The notes: a model not told the origin generated them from the letters alone. Shown: positions 8,658 through 17,710, numbered from the stretch's first letter. The stretch is DNA of 64,000 nucleotides from Chryseosolibacter sp036402075 (GCA_036402075.1 DASWTP010000201.1:1-64000), one strand, 5' to 3'. Numbers and translations: made by a program.

Positions 8658-9290
8658 GCGGTTTACCTAAGTGCTGTTGGCACGTAAAGAGAAAACACTG
8701 AAGACCTTCTTTGTTGGATTCGCTGTCGCAATTCGCACCATGCATCCCATCTACACATGCGTTTTCGTTACTTAACCAACGTGAGGCGCTATTAATCATG
8801 TAAGGTAAATTGAACTATTACGATACTTTGGGAAAGATATGACGGGCGCGGGTTCGAAACTTGTTTCCTGGTGTTCAATCCACATTTTTTGACGTTCAAG
8901 AATGAAATAGATCAGGCGATCAGACCTACCTGGCGCGATTCTTTAGTCGACTTTCGCTTTGTATGATTTTCGGTCAAGCGCGATAATTTTCACATCGAAA
9001 AGACCAACGAATTTGTCAATATTTGCGCGTGTTTTCATTACCTCGGAAGGCGACAACTCTGCCCGCTGAAAAGTACCAATAATGGAGTGAAAATTTTATT
9101 CGTGAAAGCCTGACGACCTGGCAGTCGAGACGAAAAAAGACCGTCAATATTTCAATATCGTCTCTTGTATACCATCTGTATACCATAATTTCCGATGATT
9201 GCCTGATTTGTAATCCATTTGTAGCCCACAAATATTAGCGAACTTTTTCGATCGTGGCTAACCTTGCTTACCCACTAATTAAAGGAGCTC
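8658..9290. other. 633-bp divergent intergenic region with a direct repeat
   Basis: No convincing gene on either strand; the one short open frame here lacks coding character. It separates the minus-strand PAS kinase from the plus-strand AraC gene and must hold promoters for both. The only clear structure is a pair of identical 10-mers, TGTATACCAT, at 9166-9175 and 9177-9186, an 11-bp direct repeat about 105 bp before the AraC start. An AGGAG stands 5 bp before that start (9284-9288), unusual in this genome. Confidence 0.5.
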
Positions 9291-10133
9291 ATGGAACCCC
9301 AACAATTAAACTATGACTGTGAAGGAATCAAGTTTTGTCAGATTTTTAAAAGAGAAGACAAACCACAGAACGTACCTAGTGAACAAATAGCCATCATTCT
9401 GGTGGCTGACGGAACGCTAACCATTCAAAGCAAGTCCGGTCTTCACAAAATCGAAAAAGGCGGAGGCTTTATTATGAAGCAGTTCTCCCATTATTCGATT
9501 AAGAAAGTAGACGATGAGCCATTTGATGGCTTGATCTGTTTCGTTGAGACAGATACAGTATGTAACATCATCAGGTCCTTTGAACACCACGAAATCCTGT
9601 CAGGTGATTTCAGCATGACTGAAGACCTTGAACTCACCCGGTCGGTGAATCTGGAATGCTACATCCACTCACTCAAGCTCTACCTTCCCCTGGCGACTAC
9701 GAAAAAGGACTTGAAAATCATTTCTGAATCGAAGCTTTACGAGCTGTTCTGGATTTTGAAGCAATCCACGAATCAGGAAGAGCTTTACGCCTTTCTTCGC
9801 TGCGTCTATAAACGCGAAAAACTCGTGCTTGATTTCATGCTCGAAAAATGCTTTCGTGAAAACATCAGTCTTAAAAATCTCGCAGCCAGGGCAGGATGTA
9901 GCATTTCCACGTTTAAGCGCAAGTTTGAGCAGCTCTATCATACAACGCCTGGAAAATGGATTCAAACACGGAGGCTTGATGAGGCATATCACCTGATTCA
10001 TACCACCGATAAAACTATCTCGGAGATATGTTTCGAGGTTGGATTCGAAAATCCTTCTCACTTCATTCAAACGTTTAAAGGGAAATTCGGAATCACACCA
10101 AAACAACTTCAGTACAAACTAACGGCAGCTTAG
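9291..10133 (+). CDS. AraC-family transcriptional regulator
   Basis: 280 aa. N-terminal cupin-like sensor (about 30-120: IAIILVADGTLTIQ, KGGGFIMKQ), then a linker helix domain and the AraC double HTH at 175-275 (ISLKNLAARAGCSISTFKRKF and KTISEICFEVGFENPSHFIQTF, ending FGITPKQL). The start has a good Shine-Dalgarno sequence (AGGAG), which is rare among the genes here. It lies 118 bp upstream of the TonB receptor gene on the same strand and is its likely local regulator. The same sensor fold, without the HTH, reappears just downstream of the receptor at 12740. Confidence 0.92.
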   Translation: MEPQQLNYDCEGIKFCQIFKREDKPQNVPSEQIAIILVADGTLTIQSKSGLHKIEKGGGFIMKQFSHYSIKKVDDEPFDGLICFVETDTVCNIIRSFEHHEILSGDFSMTEDLELTRSVNLECYIHSLKLYLPLATTKKDLKIISESKLYELFWILKQSTNQEELYAFLRCVYKREKLVLDFMLEKCFRENISLKNLAARAGCSISTFKRKFEQLYHTTPGKWIQTRRLDEAYHLIHTTDKTISEICFEVGFENPSHFIQTFKGKFGITPKQLQYKLTAA

Positions 10134-10251
10134 ATGAACAACGAAAAACTGAAAGCTTGAACATTTTTCTGTATTGATTGGAACCCAAGGAACATATTTC
10201 CGTCAATATACCCCCCAATTTTACGGATATATCACTTCAACCCTATTTGAA

Positions 10252-12432
10252 ATGAAAGCCTGTAAAATTCTCCTAGCTGTCCTGAGCCTGCCAATAATGG
10301 TGGCGGCTCAGGAAAATTCAAGTGGTTCATCAGATCTATTTGACCTGCCACTTGAGCAATTGATGAATCTCGAAGTTACAACGGCTACAAAAACAGCCGG
10401 TAAATCAGACGCGGCTCCTGCTGTGATTGAAATCATCACCGCGGAGCAAATCAAAACCCGAGGATACCAGCACCTGGCACACATCCTCAACGATATCGCA
10501 GACAACCACGAAGATCGCAGTAACTGGGGAATCGGTGAACCGACCAATCAGAACGTGGGATTTGGTTTCAGGTTCGATACTGGACAGAATATGTTGATTC
10601 TTTTCAACGGCCAACGATTGAACGCATTTTTGCCTGGAAACCGATTTGGTGGTGAGGAATATTTACTGAACACCATCGATCGTGTGGAGATAATCCGTGG
10701 TCCCGGATCAGCGCTTTATGGCACGGGTGCCTTCACTTGCGTAGTAAACATTATCACAAAAAAGCTTTCTGCGCAGCAAGCCGATGAAGTGGTGCTGTCA
10801 GGCGATTTTATCCCAACGTCAAACGGACTTTCAATCAATAATGCGGCAATGGTGCGCCTCGGTAAGCAAGGAACACTGACCACCGGTTTCAGATATTTTA
10901 CAGAAGAAGGACAGCAACTGAATGTGAAGAATTCGCTGTTTGGAACAACAACGCTGAAGGACGGAGTCAATCATTCCATCGATGGTGAAATTTACGTGAG
11001 CACCGGAACGACCAACATCTTTTCGAAAATAACAAACCAGAGCCGGGATGCGGTGACTGGCTTCAACGGGGTGAATCCGCATTTCATGGACGAATTGAAA
11101 TTGGATATGTATGCGTACTCGCTCGGAGCAGACAAAACATGGAAGACGAGCGAACGCTCAGAACTCAAATTTTCCGCGGGGTGGCACCAGGACAACTGGA
11201 CAGAAGCTGCCTTGATTCCGCAATTCAAAGTCTCTGCAGACGGAAGTAAACTTCTGCTGGATGATGGCGGTCAACCAATTCTCGATACCGTTTCAATTTA
11301 TCGGAACGGGGAATTTATTAACACATCTTTTTTTATTGATGGTCAGGGAGCCGATACGCGTTCGCTAGATGCGGAAATTCAATTTACCTCAAACTACGCC
11401 CGGAGTAACAACATTGTATTTGGGTTGTATGCATCCAACGATAAGATTCTGCGGGCCGAACGGCCAAGTGAACTCAACTTGTCACCCCTCATGTTTGTGC
11501 CCTTTAGAACCAGCACTGACCCGGCAAACAATTGGCTATCTGACTTAGACGCAGCCAGAAATACACTTGCTTTTTTCGGTCAGGTCGATTACAACATCAC
11601 CGAAAATCTGAATGTAGCTGCAGGCTTGCGTATGGACGTCTACTCGGGCACCGGTGCACTAAGCGCACAAAAGTATAACGAATTAAACCCAAAGGCATCA
11701 GTGGTTTACCAGGTTACCGAACAAAGCGTGCTAAAGCTCCTCTACGGCACCGCGACCCGCATCCCTAACGGCTTTGAAACGCTTTCCACGGTTTCTATTC
11801 TTGGCGATCCGACCAACAGACCAGAACGCATGAGAACGTATCAACTTCAATGGATTAACAACTGGTCTTCCAATTTTCGAACAGAAATCGGAGCGTTTCG
11901 ATCCTCTATATCAAACCGCCTTGAAACAAATGCTTCGATCTCGGACGAACTCCGTGCTCAGGGCTTTATTGGCCAGTTTGTGAACACACTTGCTGTAGAA
12001 AGTCAGGTGAATAATGGGATTGACGCCAAAGTGATTTCCCGTTTGCACACCTCAACATTAGCGCTCAATGTTACACAATACTTTGGCAGTGATGACGGCT
12101 ACGGAAACGCCCTTGCCTATGTACCAAATACTATGGCAAACTTAGACTACACACTTAATATAAAGACGATTGTAGTGAACGCTGGCCTGAATTATCGCGC
12201 GGGTTTTAAGAAGAACTTGACAGACCCACGGCCTGCGGTTAAAAACTATGCAGTGGCACGAATGAATATCTTATACCAGCCAGTGAAATCACCACTTGAA
12301 TTTCGCCTCTCGTTCCGAAATATGTTAGATACCAACTATTTCTATCCTTCATCGTCTACTGACTTCACAGAAAATTTTCCGGCACGAGGAATAGAACTTT
12401 CCCTTGGTATTATTTATAAACCTACAATATGA
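10252..12432 (+). CDS. TonB-dependent outer-membrane receptor
   Basis: 726 aa from the ATG at 10252, which gives a clean signal peptide (MKACKILLAVLSLPIMVAAQ); the longer frame begins only at a TTG. The plug domain occupies about residues 40-165 (APAVIEIITAEQIKTRGY, VEIIRGPGSALYGTGAFTCVVNIITKK), followed by a beta-barrel to the C-terminal aromatic-rich strand. No SusC-type carboxypeptidase-like N-terminal extension and no SusD partner, so it is closer to siderophore, cobalamin or metal receptors. Substrate unknown. It is bracketed by an AraC regulator and an AraC-type sensor domain, suggesting ligand-linked control. Confidence 0.93.
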   Translation: MKACKILLAVLSLPIMVAAQENSSGSSDLFDLPLEQLMNLEVTTATKTAGKSDAAPAVIEIITAEQIKTRGYQHLAHILNDIADNHEDRSNWGIGEPTNQNVGFGFRFDTGQNMLILFNGQRLNAFLPGNRFGGEEYLLNTIDRVEIIRGPGSALYGTGAFTCVVNIITKKLSAQQADEVVLSGDFIPTSNGLSINNAAMVRLGKQGTLTTGFRYFTEEGQQLNVKNSLFGTTTLKDGVNHSIDGEIYVSTGTTNIFSKITNQSRDAVTGFNGVNPHFMDELKLDMYAYSLGADKTWKTSERSELKFSAGWHQDNWTEAALIPQFKVSADGSKLLLDDGGQPILDTVSIYRNGEFINTSFFIDGQGADTRSLDAEIQFTSNYARSNNIVFGLYASNDKILRAERPSELNLSPLMFVPFRTSTDPANNWLSDLDAARNTLAFFGQVDYNITENLNVAAGLRMDVYSGTGALSAQKYNELNPKASVVYQVTEQSVLKLLYGTATRIPNGFETLSTVSILGDPTNRPERMRTYQLQWINNWSSNFRTEIGAFRSSISNRLETNASISDELRAQGFIGQFVNTLAVESQVNNGIDAKVISRLHTSTLALNVTQYFGSDDGYGNALAYVPNTMANLDYTLNIKTIVVNAGLNYRAGFKKNLTDPRPAVKNYAVARMNILYQPVKSPLEFRLSFRNMLDTNYFYPSSSTDFTENFPARGIELSLGIIYKPTI

Positions 12433-12569
12433 AAACCTTAAATAATATCAATTGAACATATAGAGACATTCTATAACCCCACGACTTCCTACATTCGTAT
12501 ATCAGGATCACAATTCGCCACTCCACAGCTATGTAAGACCGATTCTGATTTTTAATGGGGGATTTCGAA

Positions 12570-12645
12570 GGAAATAGGTTACTGTTCTGATCCGGCTGTT
12601 GGAGTTTTTTTCAGAACGGTGCTTATTTCCTTTTTTTATTTTTTT
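12570..12645 (+). terminator. Terminator after the TonB receptor gene
   Basis: A long imperfect inverted repeat pairs GGAAATA...CTGTTCTGA (12570-12590) with TCAGAAC...TTATTTCC (12611-12630) and runs straight into a T-rich tract (12629-12645). It lies about 140 bp after the receptor stop and separates the receptor from the next gene. The rest of the 307-bp gap (12433-12739) shows nothing else that I can identify beyond space for a promoter. Confidence 0.7.
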
Positions 12646-12739
12646 CCTTCGCTTCCCCTTCAAAATATCCTATAAAAGTCTGCCCTATTTATTGAGTAAT
12701 GGCTACCTTTATCCATTGCGCAACTCGTAAATCCCACGG

Positions 12740-13288
12740 ATGAAAACACTGGATCTGGCAGACTCTTTTCGAATGTTACCAAACAAAATACAGGGTACCG
12801 GTGTAGAAGTTTTTCTAGTTGATTCACCCTCTGCACTCAACGACCTGCATCCTTACAAACTCAGTCTCCACACGCTGATTATTATGCTTGATGGTTCAGT
12901 TGGCGTTGGATGTGATGGCGTTCGCGAATCGGTGCAAAGGAACGAAGCAATTATGCTGAAGAAAGACAGCCTGGTTCAGTTCACAATTCCCGTCCAACAC
13001 AGAAATTCTTTCCGTAGCCTCATCCTGTTCTTTGACGAGCCGACTCTACGTTACGCACTGCTGCCATTTGAACTTCCGGCAGCATCATCCGGCCCCAATG
13101 TCCTGAAGATTCCGCTAAATGAAAAAATAAAGGTGTTCACCGACTCCATTCTCTTCTACTACAAAAGCACACACCAAAACGGTAATTGGACCATCCTGCT
13201 ACAGAATAAACTTCGTGAGCTGGTTTGGATCTTTTTTCACACCGAACTGAAACACGAAGCCCAGCAATTTTTTAGCACCACGCGGTGA
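12740..13288 (+). CDS. AraC-type cupin sensor domain lacking the DNA-binding domain
   Basis: 182 aa. Resembles the N-terminal two thirds of AraC regulators such as the one at 9291: cupin strands LHTLIIMLDGSVGVGCDG, then RNEAIMLKKDSL, then the helical linker (KLRELVWIFFH, matching the KLYELFWIL region of the neighbour). The protein stops exactly where the HTH domain would begin, and a small hairpin with a T run follows, so there is no frameshifted HTH downstream. Either a natural HTH-less sensor that could pair with the neighbouring AraC protein, or a stable truncation. Confidence 0.7.
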   Translation: MKTLDLADSFRMLPNKIQGTGVEVFLVDSPSALNDLHPYKLSLHTLIIMLDGSVGVGCDGVRESVQRNEAIMLKKDSLVQFTIPVQHRNSFRSLILFFDEPTLRYALLPFELPAASSGPNVLKIPLNEKIKVFTDSILFYYKSTHQNGNWTILLQNKLRELVWIFFHTELKHEAQQFFSTTR

Positions 13289-13300
13289 TTACCATAAGTG

Positions 13301-13325
13301 GCTCCCCTGTAAGTGGGGTTTTTGC
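13301..13325 (+). terminator. Weak hairpin with T run after the HTH-less sensor gene
   Basis: CCCC at 13304-13307 pairs with GGGG at 13314-13317, followed by TTTTT. Short stem, but placed right after the stop codon at 13288. Confidence 0.45.
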
Positions 13326-13382
13326 AATACTAATTGAACGTCCGACAACAGATTTCCAGGAAAAGTCTCCCTTCCTTTGTTT

Positions 13383-13790
13383 ATGACTTTACCACTCAGT
13401 GATCTGGAAACGCGCAGGAGAATCCTGTTTGCAGATGGAGCCGTAACAATCCGAAACCTGGCAGGCGAGTCGGTGCTTATCACGCTAGAGCCAGGTGTGT
13501 CGAAGTCTCAGTTAAAAAAGATTAGCAACTTTCTGAGCGATCATTTTCATGCCCACCGGATGAATGCGATCATTGTGGAGATACCAAAACGAAATTTTCT
13601 TACTGCTTATCAATACTTCACTTTAGCCAAATTACAGGTGACCGCGTTTAAAGGGCTTGCGTTCCTCGTGAATGATTTTCTAACGCAACTTATAATGGAG
13701 ATTTTAACGATCAGAAACCGCTTCAAGTGCAATGTGAGGACGTTCAAAACTTTTTCCAAGGCGTTAGCGTGGTCTCGAACATTGAAATGA
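13383..13790 (+). CDS. Small STAS/SpoIIAA-like protein (tentative)
   Basis: 135 aa from the ATG at 13383 (a TTG two codons earlier is in frame). Not confidently recognised. The order strand (SVLITLEP), helix, strand (NAIIVEI), helix, strand (GLAFLVND), helix, and a C-terminal segment CNVRTFKTFSKALAWSRTL is like the STAS-type proteins of Bacteroidota in which a phenylalanine strand is followed by an Ala-rich helix ending in a Trp. A similar C-terminus is found in the protein at 17023. Function unknown; a regulatory protein-protein role is a guess. Confidence 0.55.
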   Translation: MTLPLSDLETRRRILFADGAVTIRNLAGESVLITLEPGVSKSQLKKISNFLSDHFHAHRMNAIIVEIPKRNFLTAYQYFTLAKLQVTAFKGLAFLVNDFLTQLIMEILTIRNRFKCNVRTFKTFSKALAWSRTLK

Positions 13791-13912
13791 ACACTATAAA
13801 ATTGAAAATGGTCTTTATACTGCATTTCGCGATGCACGAGGCACGTACCTTTACAAAGCATCTTTGGTGGATAAGAATCATGGCAGAGGTAACAACGATC
13901 CGCATGATTCTA

Positions 13913-13943
13913 GGGGTTGCTCTCCGCAACCCCGTTTTTTTTT
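13913..13943 (+). terminator. Strong rho-independent terminator
   Basis: Perfect 8-bp stem GGGGTTGC (13913-13920) and GCAACCCC (13926-13933) with a 5-nt loop followed by nine T residues. It closes the plus-strand block that begins with the AraC gene at 9291, about 120 bp after the last stop. Confidence 0.85.
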
Positions 13944-13981
13944 CAAGGGGATTTGCCCTGAGCTGTTCTCGATAAATTTTT

Positions 13982-14236
13982 CTAAGGGCACTTGCCGTCA
14001 ACCGTCACTATGAATTGCCATCTGCGGCCTTCCACGTTTCGACTATTGTATTCCTTGCAAAGTTCCTTCGAAAAATTTGGCTTACAAATTTTGGCACCTG
14101 CAGCAGTACAACAACTCACACAAGCGCCAACCTTCCCGCGATCACGTTGAATAGAAAAATAGGCCATGGCCACAACTGCAAAAAACAAAACAGCTGCGGC
14201 CGCTTTTTTTTTAGGATTGTTTAGAATCTCAATCAT
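13982..14236 (-). CDS. Small cysteine-rich membrane-anchored protein
   Basis: 84 aa, unrecognised. Residues 11-28 form a hydrophobic membrane anchor or uncleaved signal (KAAAAVLFFAVVAMAYF). The remaining exported part has six cysteines (39, 42, 43, 51, 60, 83), beginning CVSCC, which could form three disulfides or bind metal. It lies 66 bp downstream of the 7TMR-DISM kinase gene on the same strand and could be its last operon member. The composition looks like a genuine protein, but no family is known to me. Confidence 0.55.
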   Translation of the reverse strand: MIEILNNPKKKAAAAVLFFAVVAMAYFSIQRDRGKVGACVSCCTAAGAKICKPNFSKELCKEYNSRNVEGRRWQFIVTVDGKCP

Positions 14237-14302
14237 TAGGTTTTGATTTTCATAACTAGTTTGATACTGTTTCCAGTTTTTGAGAGATAGCTTTTCTCAA
14301 GG

Positions 14303-16450
14303 CTATGCGGATTTCTGCAGTTTTCGTTTTGGAATTATGATTGTAACATGTGTTCCCTTGTTAGGCTCACTGTGAAGCTCGATTATACCCTGCATCGCGG
14401 TTACCTGGGTCTTCACCAGGAACATCCCAAGTCCCTTTCCTTCCTTATGTGTGTGGAAGCGCTGAAAAGGTTCGAATACCTTTTTTGATAACAGTTTGCT
14501 ATCAAACCCCAGACCGTTGTCTTCTACTTCGAGCTTCCAACCAGAAGGCAGCTCCTCCGTGCTAATTCGGATGAACGATGGCTTCTGATCAGAACGGTAC
14601 TTGATCGAGTTGGAGATCAGGTTTGAAAGGATGCTGTCCAGGTAGGCGGGCACAGCCTGGACATACCGGGCCTGCGCGTTGATGGAAATGTGAATTCCCT
14701 CGATGCTCACTTCAGCTTCATAACGGTTCAGGATCTTATCAAGCAATAGCTTTAAATCGATCGTCTCCGATTTTTCGCTCGTATTTTTTTGCGTATCAAG
14801 AATTGCTCCGAGATCGTGAATGATAATGTCAAGGTCTTTTGCGCAGGCGACAATCCGGTCAAGCACGGCTACATTTTCCTTACCGATTACTTTTGAGCGA
14901 TCGAAGATAGATGCAAGGCCAAGAATGCGGGCGACAGGCGCACGAAGGTTGTGAGCCGAAATAAAACTGAACTGTTCCACCTGGTGCAGGTGCCGTTTCA
15001 ACTCTTCATTGCTATGTGCCAGTTGCACCGTTCGCCTTTGCACCGCTGACTCCAGCTCATGATTTTGTTTGAGAATAAGGGCACGAAGTCGTTCATAGGC
15101 TTTGTTTTGCCGTTCGAGGCGATCGTTTTGTTGCTTGATCTCTTCCTGGTTTCGCAAGAGCTGATCATTTTGCGCCATGATTTCCTCCGTCTGCTCGAAA
15201 ACCATTTTCCGCAGAAGGCTTTTTTGCTCGCTCACAATCCGTAAGTTCTCATGCTGCATCTCGAGCTTCTCGACCCTCAGTCGGTTGAACCGGTAACCCA
15301 GCACCAGCGAGAAGATCACAAGCTCCCAGGCAAGTGTTACTTCCATCCCGTGCTTATCATAAGCAATGTGGTAGGGAAGATTACCGGAGATCATTAGCAT
15401 GTTCAATACCGTAACAACCAGGAGCGGAAGCCATCCAATCAGAAAAATAAAGGCGATCTTTTCCTTCCGGTAAGCGAGAATGAGTGAGCATACCAGGAAA
15501 TACATGGGCGACAGCGCTCCAATCACAACAGACATGGCGTGAACAAATCCTGGTGGCATCACAGGGGAAATCATAACCAGAACGCTTAAGAAGTAGATCG
15601 TAAACGATGTCTTGTAAAGTGGCGGCAGCTGCCCTTTCACACCGAGCAACTTGTTTACAAACCAGATCTGGGCAAGATAGTAGGGTCCGAGTGCCCATTG
15701 GTATCGATTGATTGCAGGAAAATCGGGCCAGAACCACTCGAAAGAAAAACCCGAAAGCCACAAAATCAAAAAAACAGCAGAGATAATGTAAACGCAATAC
15801 GATAAAAAAAGCGAGTCCGAAATTACAAGTGACAGACAGAAGTTATAAAACAACATGATCAGCAAGATCCCAATCACTGCCATCGAAACGAGCTCAGATT
15901 TTCGGCTTTCCGAACTGATAGCCGGACCGCTTCCCAACGACATGCGTAATAATATCGGTGGCTTCGATTCCGCTTTGATTGAACCATACACGACCATAGG
16001 AATGTTGGCTCTATCATTCTCCAATTTGAGGATGTATCGATTGAAGGGAAGAGACCTCGTGCGAACCGGGAAAAAAAATCCGGTGGAAGCACCCTGCCAG
16101 TCCCCGGACTTTTCTTTCGAATAAACAGTAATCTCTTCAAAAAAGATTTCCGGAAAACTCAGGAACAGCGGTTCATTCAGCTGGTTTTGGATAATGAGTC
16201 GGAACCAAATTGTCCCATCGGTGCCTGTGAGGTTAGGCACCTGCTCCGTGGGAGAACGAAATGCACCCTGAGCATAAATTTTTTCGATTTCGCGTATGCC
16301 TCGTGTCCCGGTTGAATCAATAAACAGCTCAACGCGATGCTGCACTTCAACAACGTGGTCGCGCGAGCCAACAATCACAGGCTGTTGCGCATAGGTATAT
16401 TGCAGCACCAGCGCCAGAAAACAGCAAACGATGACAACGCGCGAAAACAT
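14303..16450 (-). CDS. 7TMR-DISM sensor histidine kinase
   Basis: 715 aa. Signal peptide to about residue 22; periplasmic 7TMR-DISMED2-type sensor domain (about 25-170, with the WFRLIIQNQ and LSFPEIFFEEITVY motifs); seven membrane helices (about 187-390); a long coiled coil (395-490); HisKA with His500 in FISAHNLRAPVARIL (the HNLRAP variant common in this phylum); and an intact HATPase domain (NLISNSIKY, EDNGLGF, EGKGLGMFLVK). Such kinases bind extracellular carbohydrates or respond to envelope signals. It is 24 bp downstream of the YfiR-like gene, which suggests a joint envelope-sensing role. Confidence 0.93.
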   Translation of the reverse strand: MFSRVVIVCCFLALVLQYTYAQQPVIVGSRDHVVEVQHRVELFIDSTGTRGIREIEKIYAQGAFRSPTEQVPNLTGTDGTIWFRLIIQNQLNEPLFLSFPEIFFEEITVYSKEKSGDWQGASTGFFFPVRTRSLPFNRYILKLENDRANIPMVVYGSIKAESKPPILLRMSLGSGPAISSESRKSELVSMAVIGILLIMLFYNFCLSLVISDSLFLSYCVYIISAVFLILWLSGFSFEWFWPDFPAINRYQWALGPYYLAQIWFVNKLLGVKGQLPPLYKTSFTIYFLSVLVMISPVMPPGFVHAMSVVIGALSPMYFLVCSLILAYRKEKIAFIFLIGWLPLLVVTVLNMLMISGNLPYHIAYDKHGMEVTLAWELVIFSLVLGYRFNRLRVEKLEMQHENLRIVSEQKSLLRKMVFEQTEEIMAQNDQLLRNQEEIKQQNDRLERQNKAYERLRALILKQNHELESAVQRRTVQLAHSNEELKRHLHQVEQFSFISAHNLRAPVARILGLASIFDRSKVIGKENVAVLDRIVACAKDLDIIIHDLGAILDTQKNTSEKSETIDLKLLLDKILNRYEAEVSIEGIHISINAQARYVQAVPAYLDSILSNLISNSIKYRSDQKPSFIRISTEELPSGWKLEVEDNGLGFDSKLLSKKVFEPFQRFHTHKEGKGLGMFLVKTQVTAMQGIIELHSEPNKGTHVTIIIPKRKLQKSA

Positions 16451-16474
16451 AAGCAGTGAATAGAAATTGCTCTG

Positions 16475-17002
16475 TCAGTTTTTGTATGCGAGAGCCTCAA
16501 GTGTCTTTGAGATTTTCAGGTTTTGGTTTGCGATCGAGTTGCTGTTCAACTCAAACTTCAGGTTGTTATGATCTGACAGGAAACTAATGCCTGCGCCTTT
16601 TTCAACAAGTCCGGGTTTGTCAGAGACAAGTAACACCGGTTTTCCTTTCACTGCGGTCAGAATAGTAGCGATCTGATTGCTTTTTTGCTCCGGCACAAAA
16701 AGGATGTGAATGTCACTTCCCAGGGTTGCTTCGGATATCTCAACCACGCGGATATTCTTGTCTCCGGCTTTTTTTACTTCGCCCATCTTCTGTAGTTCTT
16801 CCAGGATAGGCGACTTTCCGAATACACCAATAACGAAATCGTCCTTGATTGAGCCGTCTGGCCACTGGATGTACTTCGTAAAATTATAGACAAATAGCGT
16901 GTACGCCTTGTAGTTGGAAACTTGCGCGGTGGCGTCATGGATGGCAACGCCCGATAGTAGAATTACCAACAGGGCTGCAAATCGGTTCATTGTTGTTTTC
17001 AT
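16475..17002 (-). CDS. YfiR-family (DUF4154) periplasmic protein
   Basis: 175 aa from the ATG at 17002, which opens a clean signal peptide (MKTTMNRFAALLVILLSG ... ATAQ). The mature part carries the DUF4154 pattern: FVYNFTKYIQWP, FVIGVFGKSP, then HILFVPEQKSNQI, VLLVSDKPG and GAGISFL. Family member YfiR of Pseudomonas and E. coli restrains the diguanylate cyclase YfiN from the periplasm; here the partner is more likely the 7TMR-DISM kinase encoded 24 bp downstream (inference from gene order). A longer frame from 17047 would overlap the upstream gene and is rejected. Confidence 0.9.
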   Translation of the reverse strand: MKTTMNRFAALLVILLSGVAIHDATAQVSNYKAYTLFVYNFTKYIQWPDGSIKDDFVIGVFGKSPILEELQKMGEVKKAGDKNIRVVEISEATLGSDIHILFVPEQKSNQIATILTAVKGKPVLLVSDKPGLVEKGAGISFLSDHNNLKFELNSNSIANQNLKISKTLEALAYKN

Positions 17003-17022
17003 CTCGTGGGATTTTTTTGGGA

Positions 17023-17424
17023 TTATACATCTGCCTCTTGTAACCATTCGATGGCGTCTTGCTGGTTCGCAAAAAACTGCTGCACATGATTCTTGCGGCC
17101 AAGGCTTCGATCGAAATTCACAACACGGAGTTTCAGGAAGACTTCACTGGACAAAACCACGGCATGGAAAAATCGTCCGTGACGCGCTGTGTAGTTGGCG
17201 AGCTGGTGTTCCGCAAATGCTTCAGCCGTCTCAGACAATCTTTCCTCGAGGCGGATATCACTCAATAATTTGCGGATATCATTCTCGTGGCAACATTGAA
17301 GAATGGTTGTGTAGCCGTGTTTGTACACATCTTCGCCAGGCGAGCCCGTCCAGTTGGCTACCAGGTGTCGACACGGCACATTCTTAAACTCAATTTTCAA
17401 ATACTTCGAATCGAATAAGACCAT
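17023..17424 (-). CDS. STAS-like small cytoplasmic protein
   Basis: 133 aa, soluble. The pattern YLKIEFKNVPCRHLVANWTG, a long helix (SDIRLEERLSETAEAFAEHQL), FHAVVLSSEVFLKLRVVNFD and the C-terminal FFANQQDAIEWLQE is typical of the STAS-like hypothetical proteins that are numerous in Cytophagales, often next to signalling genes. It lies 20 bp upstream of the YfiR-like gene and is the likely first gene of a STAS, YfiR, 7TMR-DISM kinase operon. Function not established. Confidence 0.75.
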   Translation of the reverse strand: MVLFDSKYLKIEFKNVPCRHLVANWTGSPGEDVYKHGYTTILQCCHENDIRKLLSDIRLEERLSETAEAFAEHQLANYTARHGRFFHAVVLSSEVFLKLRVVNFDRSLGRKNHVQQFFANQQDAIEWLQEADV

Positions 17425-17660
17425 CTGTTATGATTACCAGTTAAAGGTAAATCGCCCAATGTTTCGACATTATTCAACCACGTTCAAAAGGTGTTGTGTT
17501 AAGTCCCTTGGAAAAGGGGGTGTGACAGGTTACCTGCGTTCGCAGGTTGTAAACACCAAAATCGGGAGTAGTAAGATGGAAAGTAAAAAATACAGGCACT
17601 GCGCGGTCTTCAACATTCACAAAACAAAAAAGCCACCACAACTTTCGCTGCAGTAGCCTC

Positions 17661-17710
17661 GCTCCTCCTCTAGCTTTGATCTATCCCGCTCCAGCGGGAC
17701 TGATTAACAG
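17661..17710 (-). pseudogene. tRNA-Asn remnant 1 (3-prime half)
   Basis: On the minus strand it begins at the anticodon loop (CTGTTAATCAG), carries a TCCCGC/GCGGGA-type hairpin in place of the variable region, and ends with a damaged T arm and an intact acceptor 3-prime strand AGGAGGAGC. It is followed by a degraded copy of the tRNA-Asn terminator (17626-17656). D arm and 5-prime half are absent. The gap 17425-17660 upstream shows nothing else recognisable. Confidence 0.8.

Noticed and set aside
9016..9231. Minus-strand 71-codon frame in the gap before the AraC gene
   Set aside because: Composition not protein-like, no family resemblance, and it covers the probable promoter and the TGTATACCAT repeats.
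17321..17656. Plus-strand 111-codon frame
   Set aside because: Mostly antisense to the STAS-like gene at 17023-17424 and then runs into tRNA-Asn-derived repeats; not a gene.
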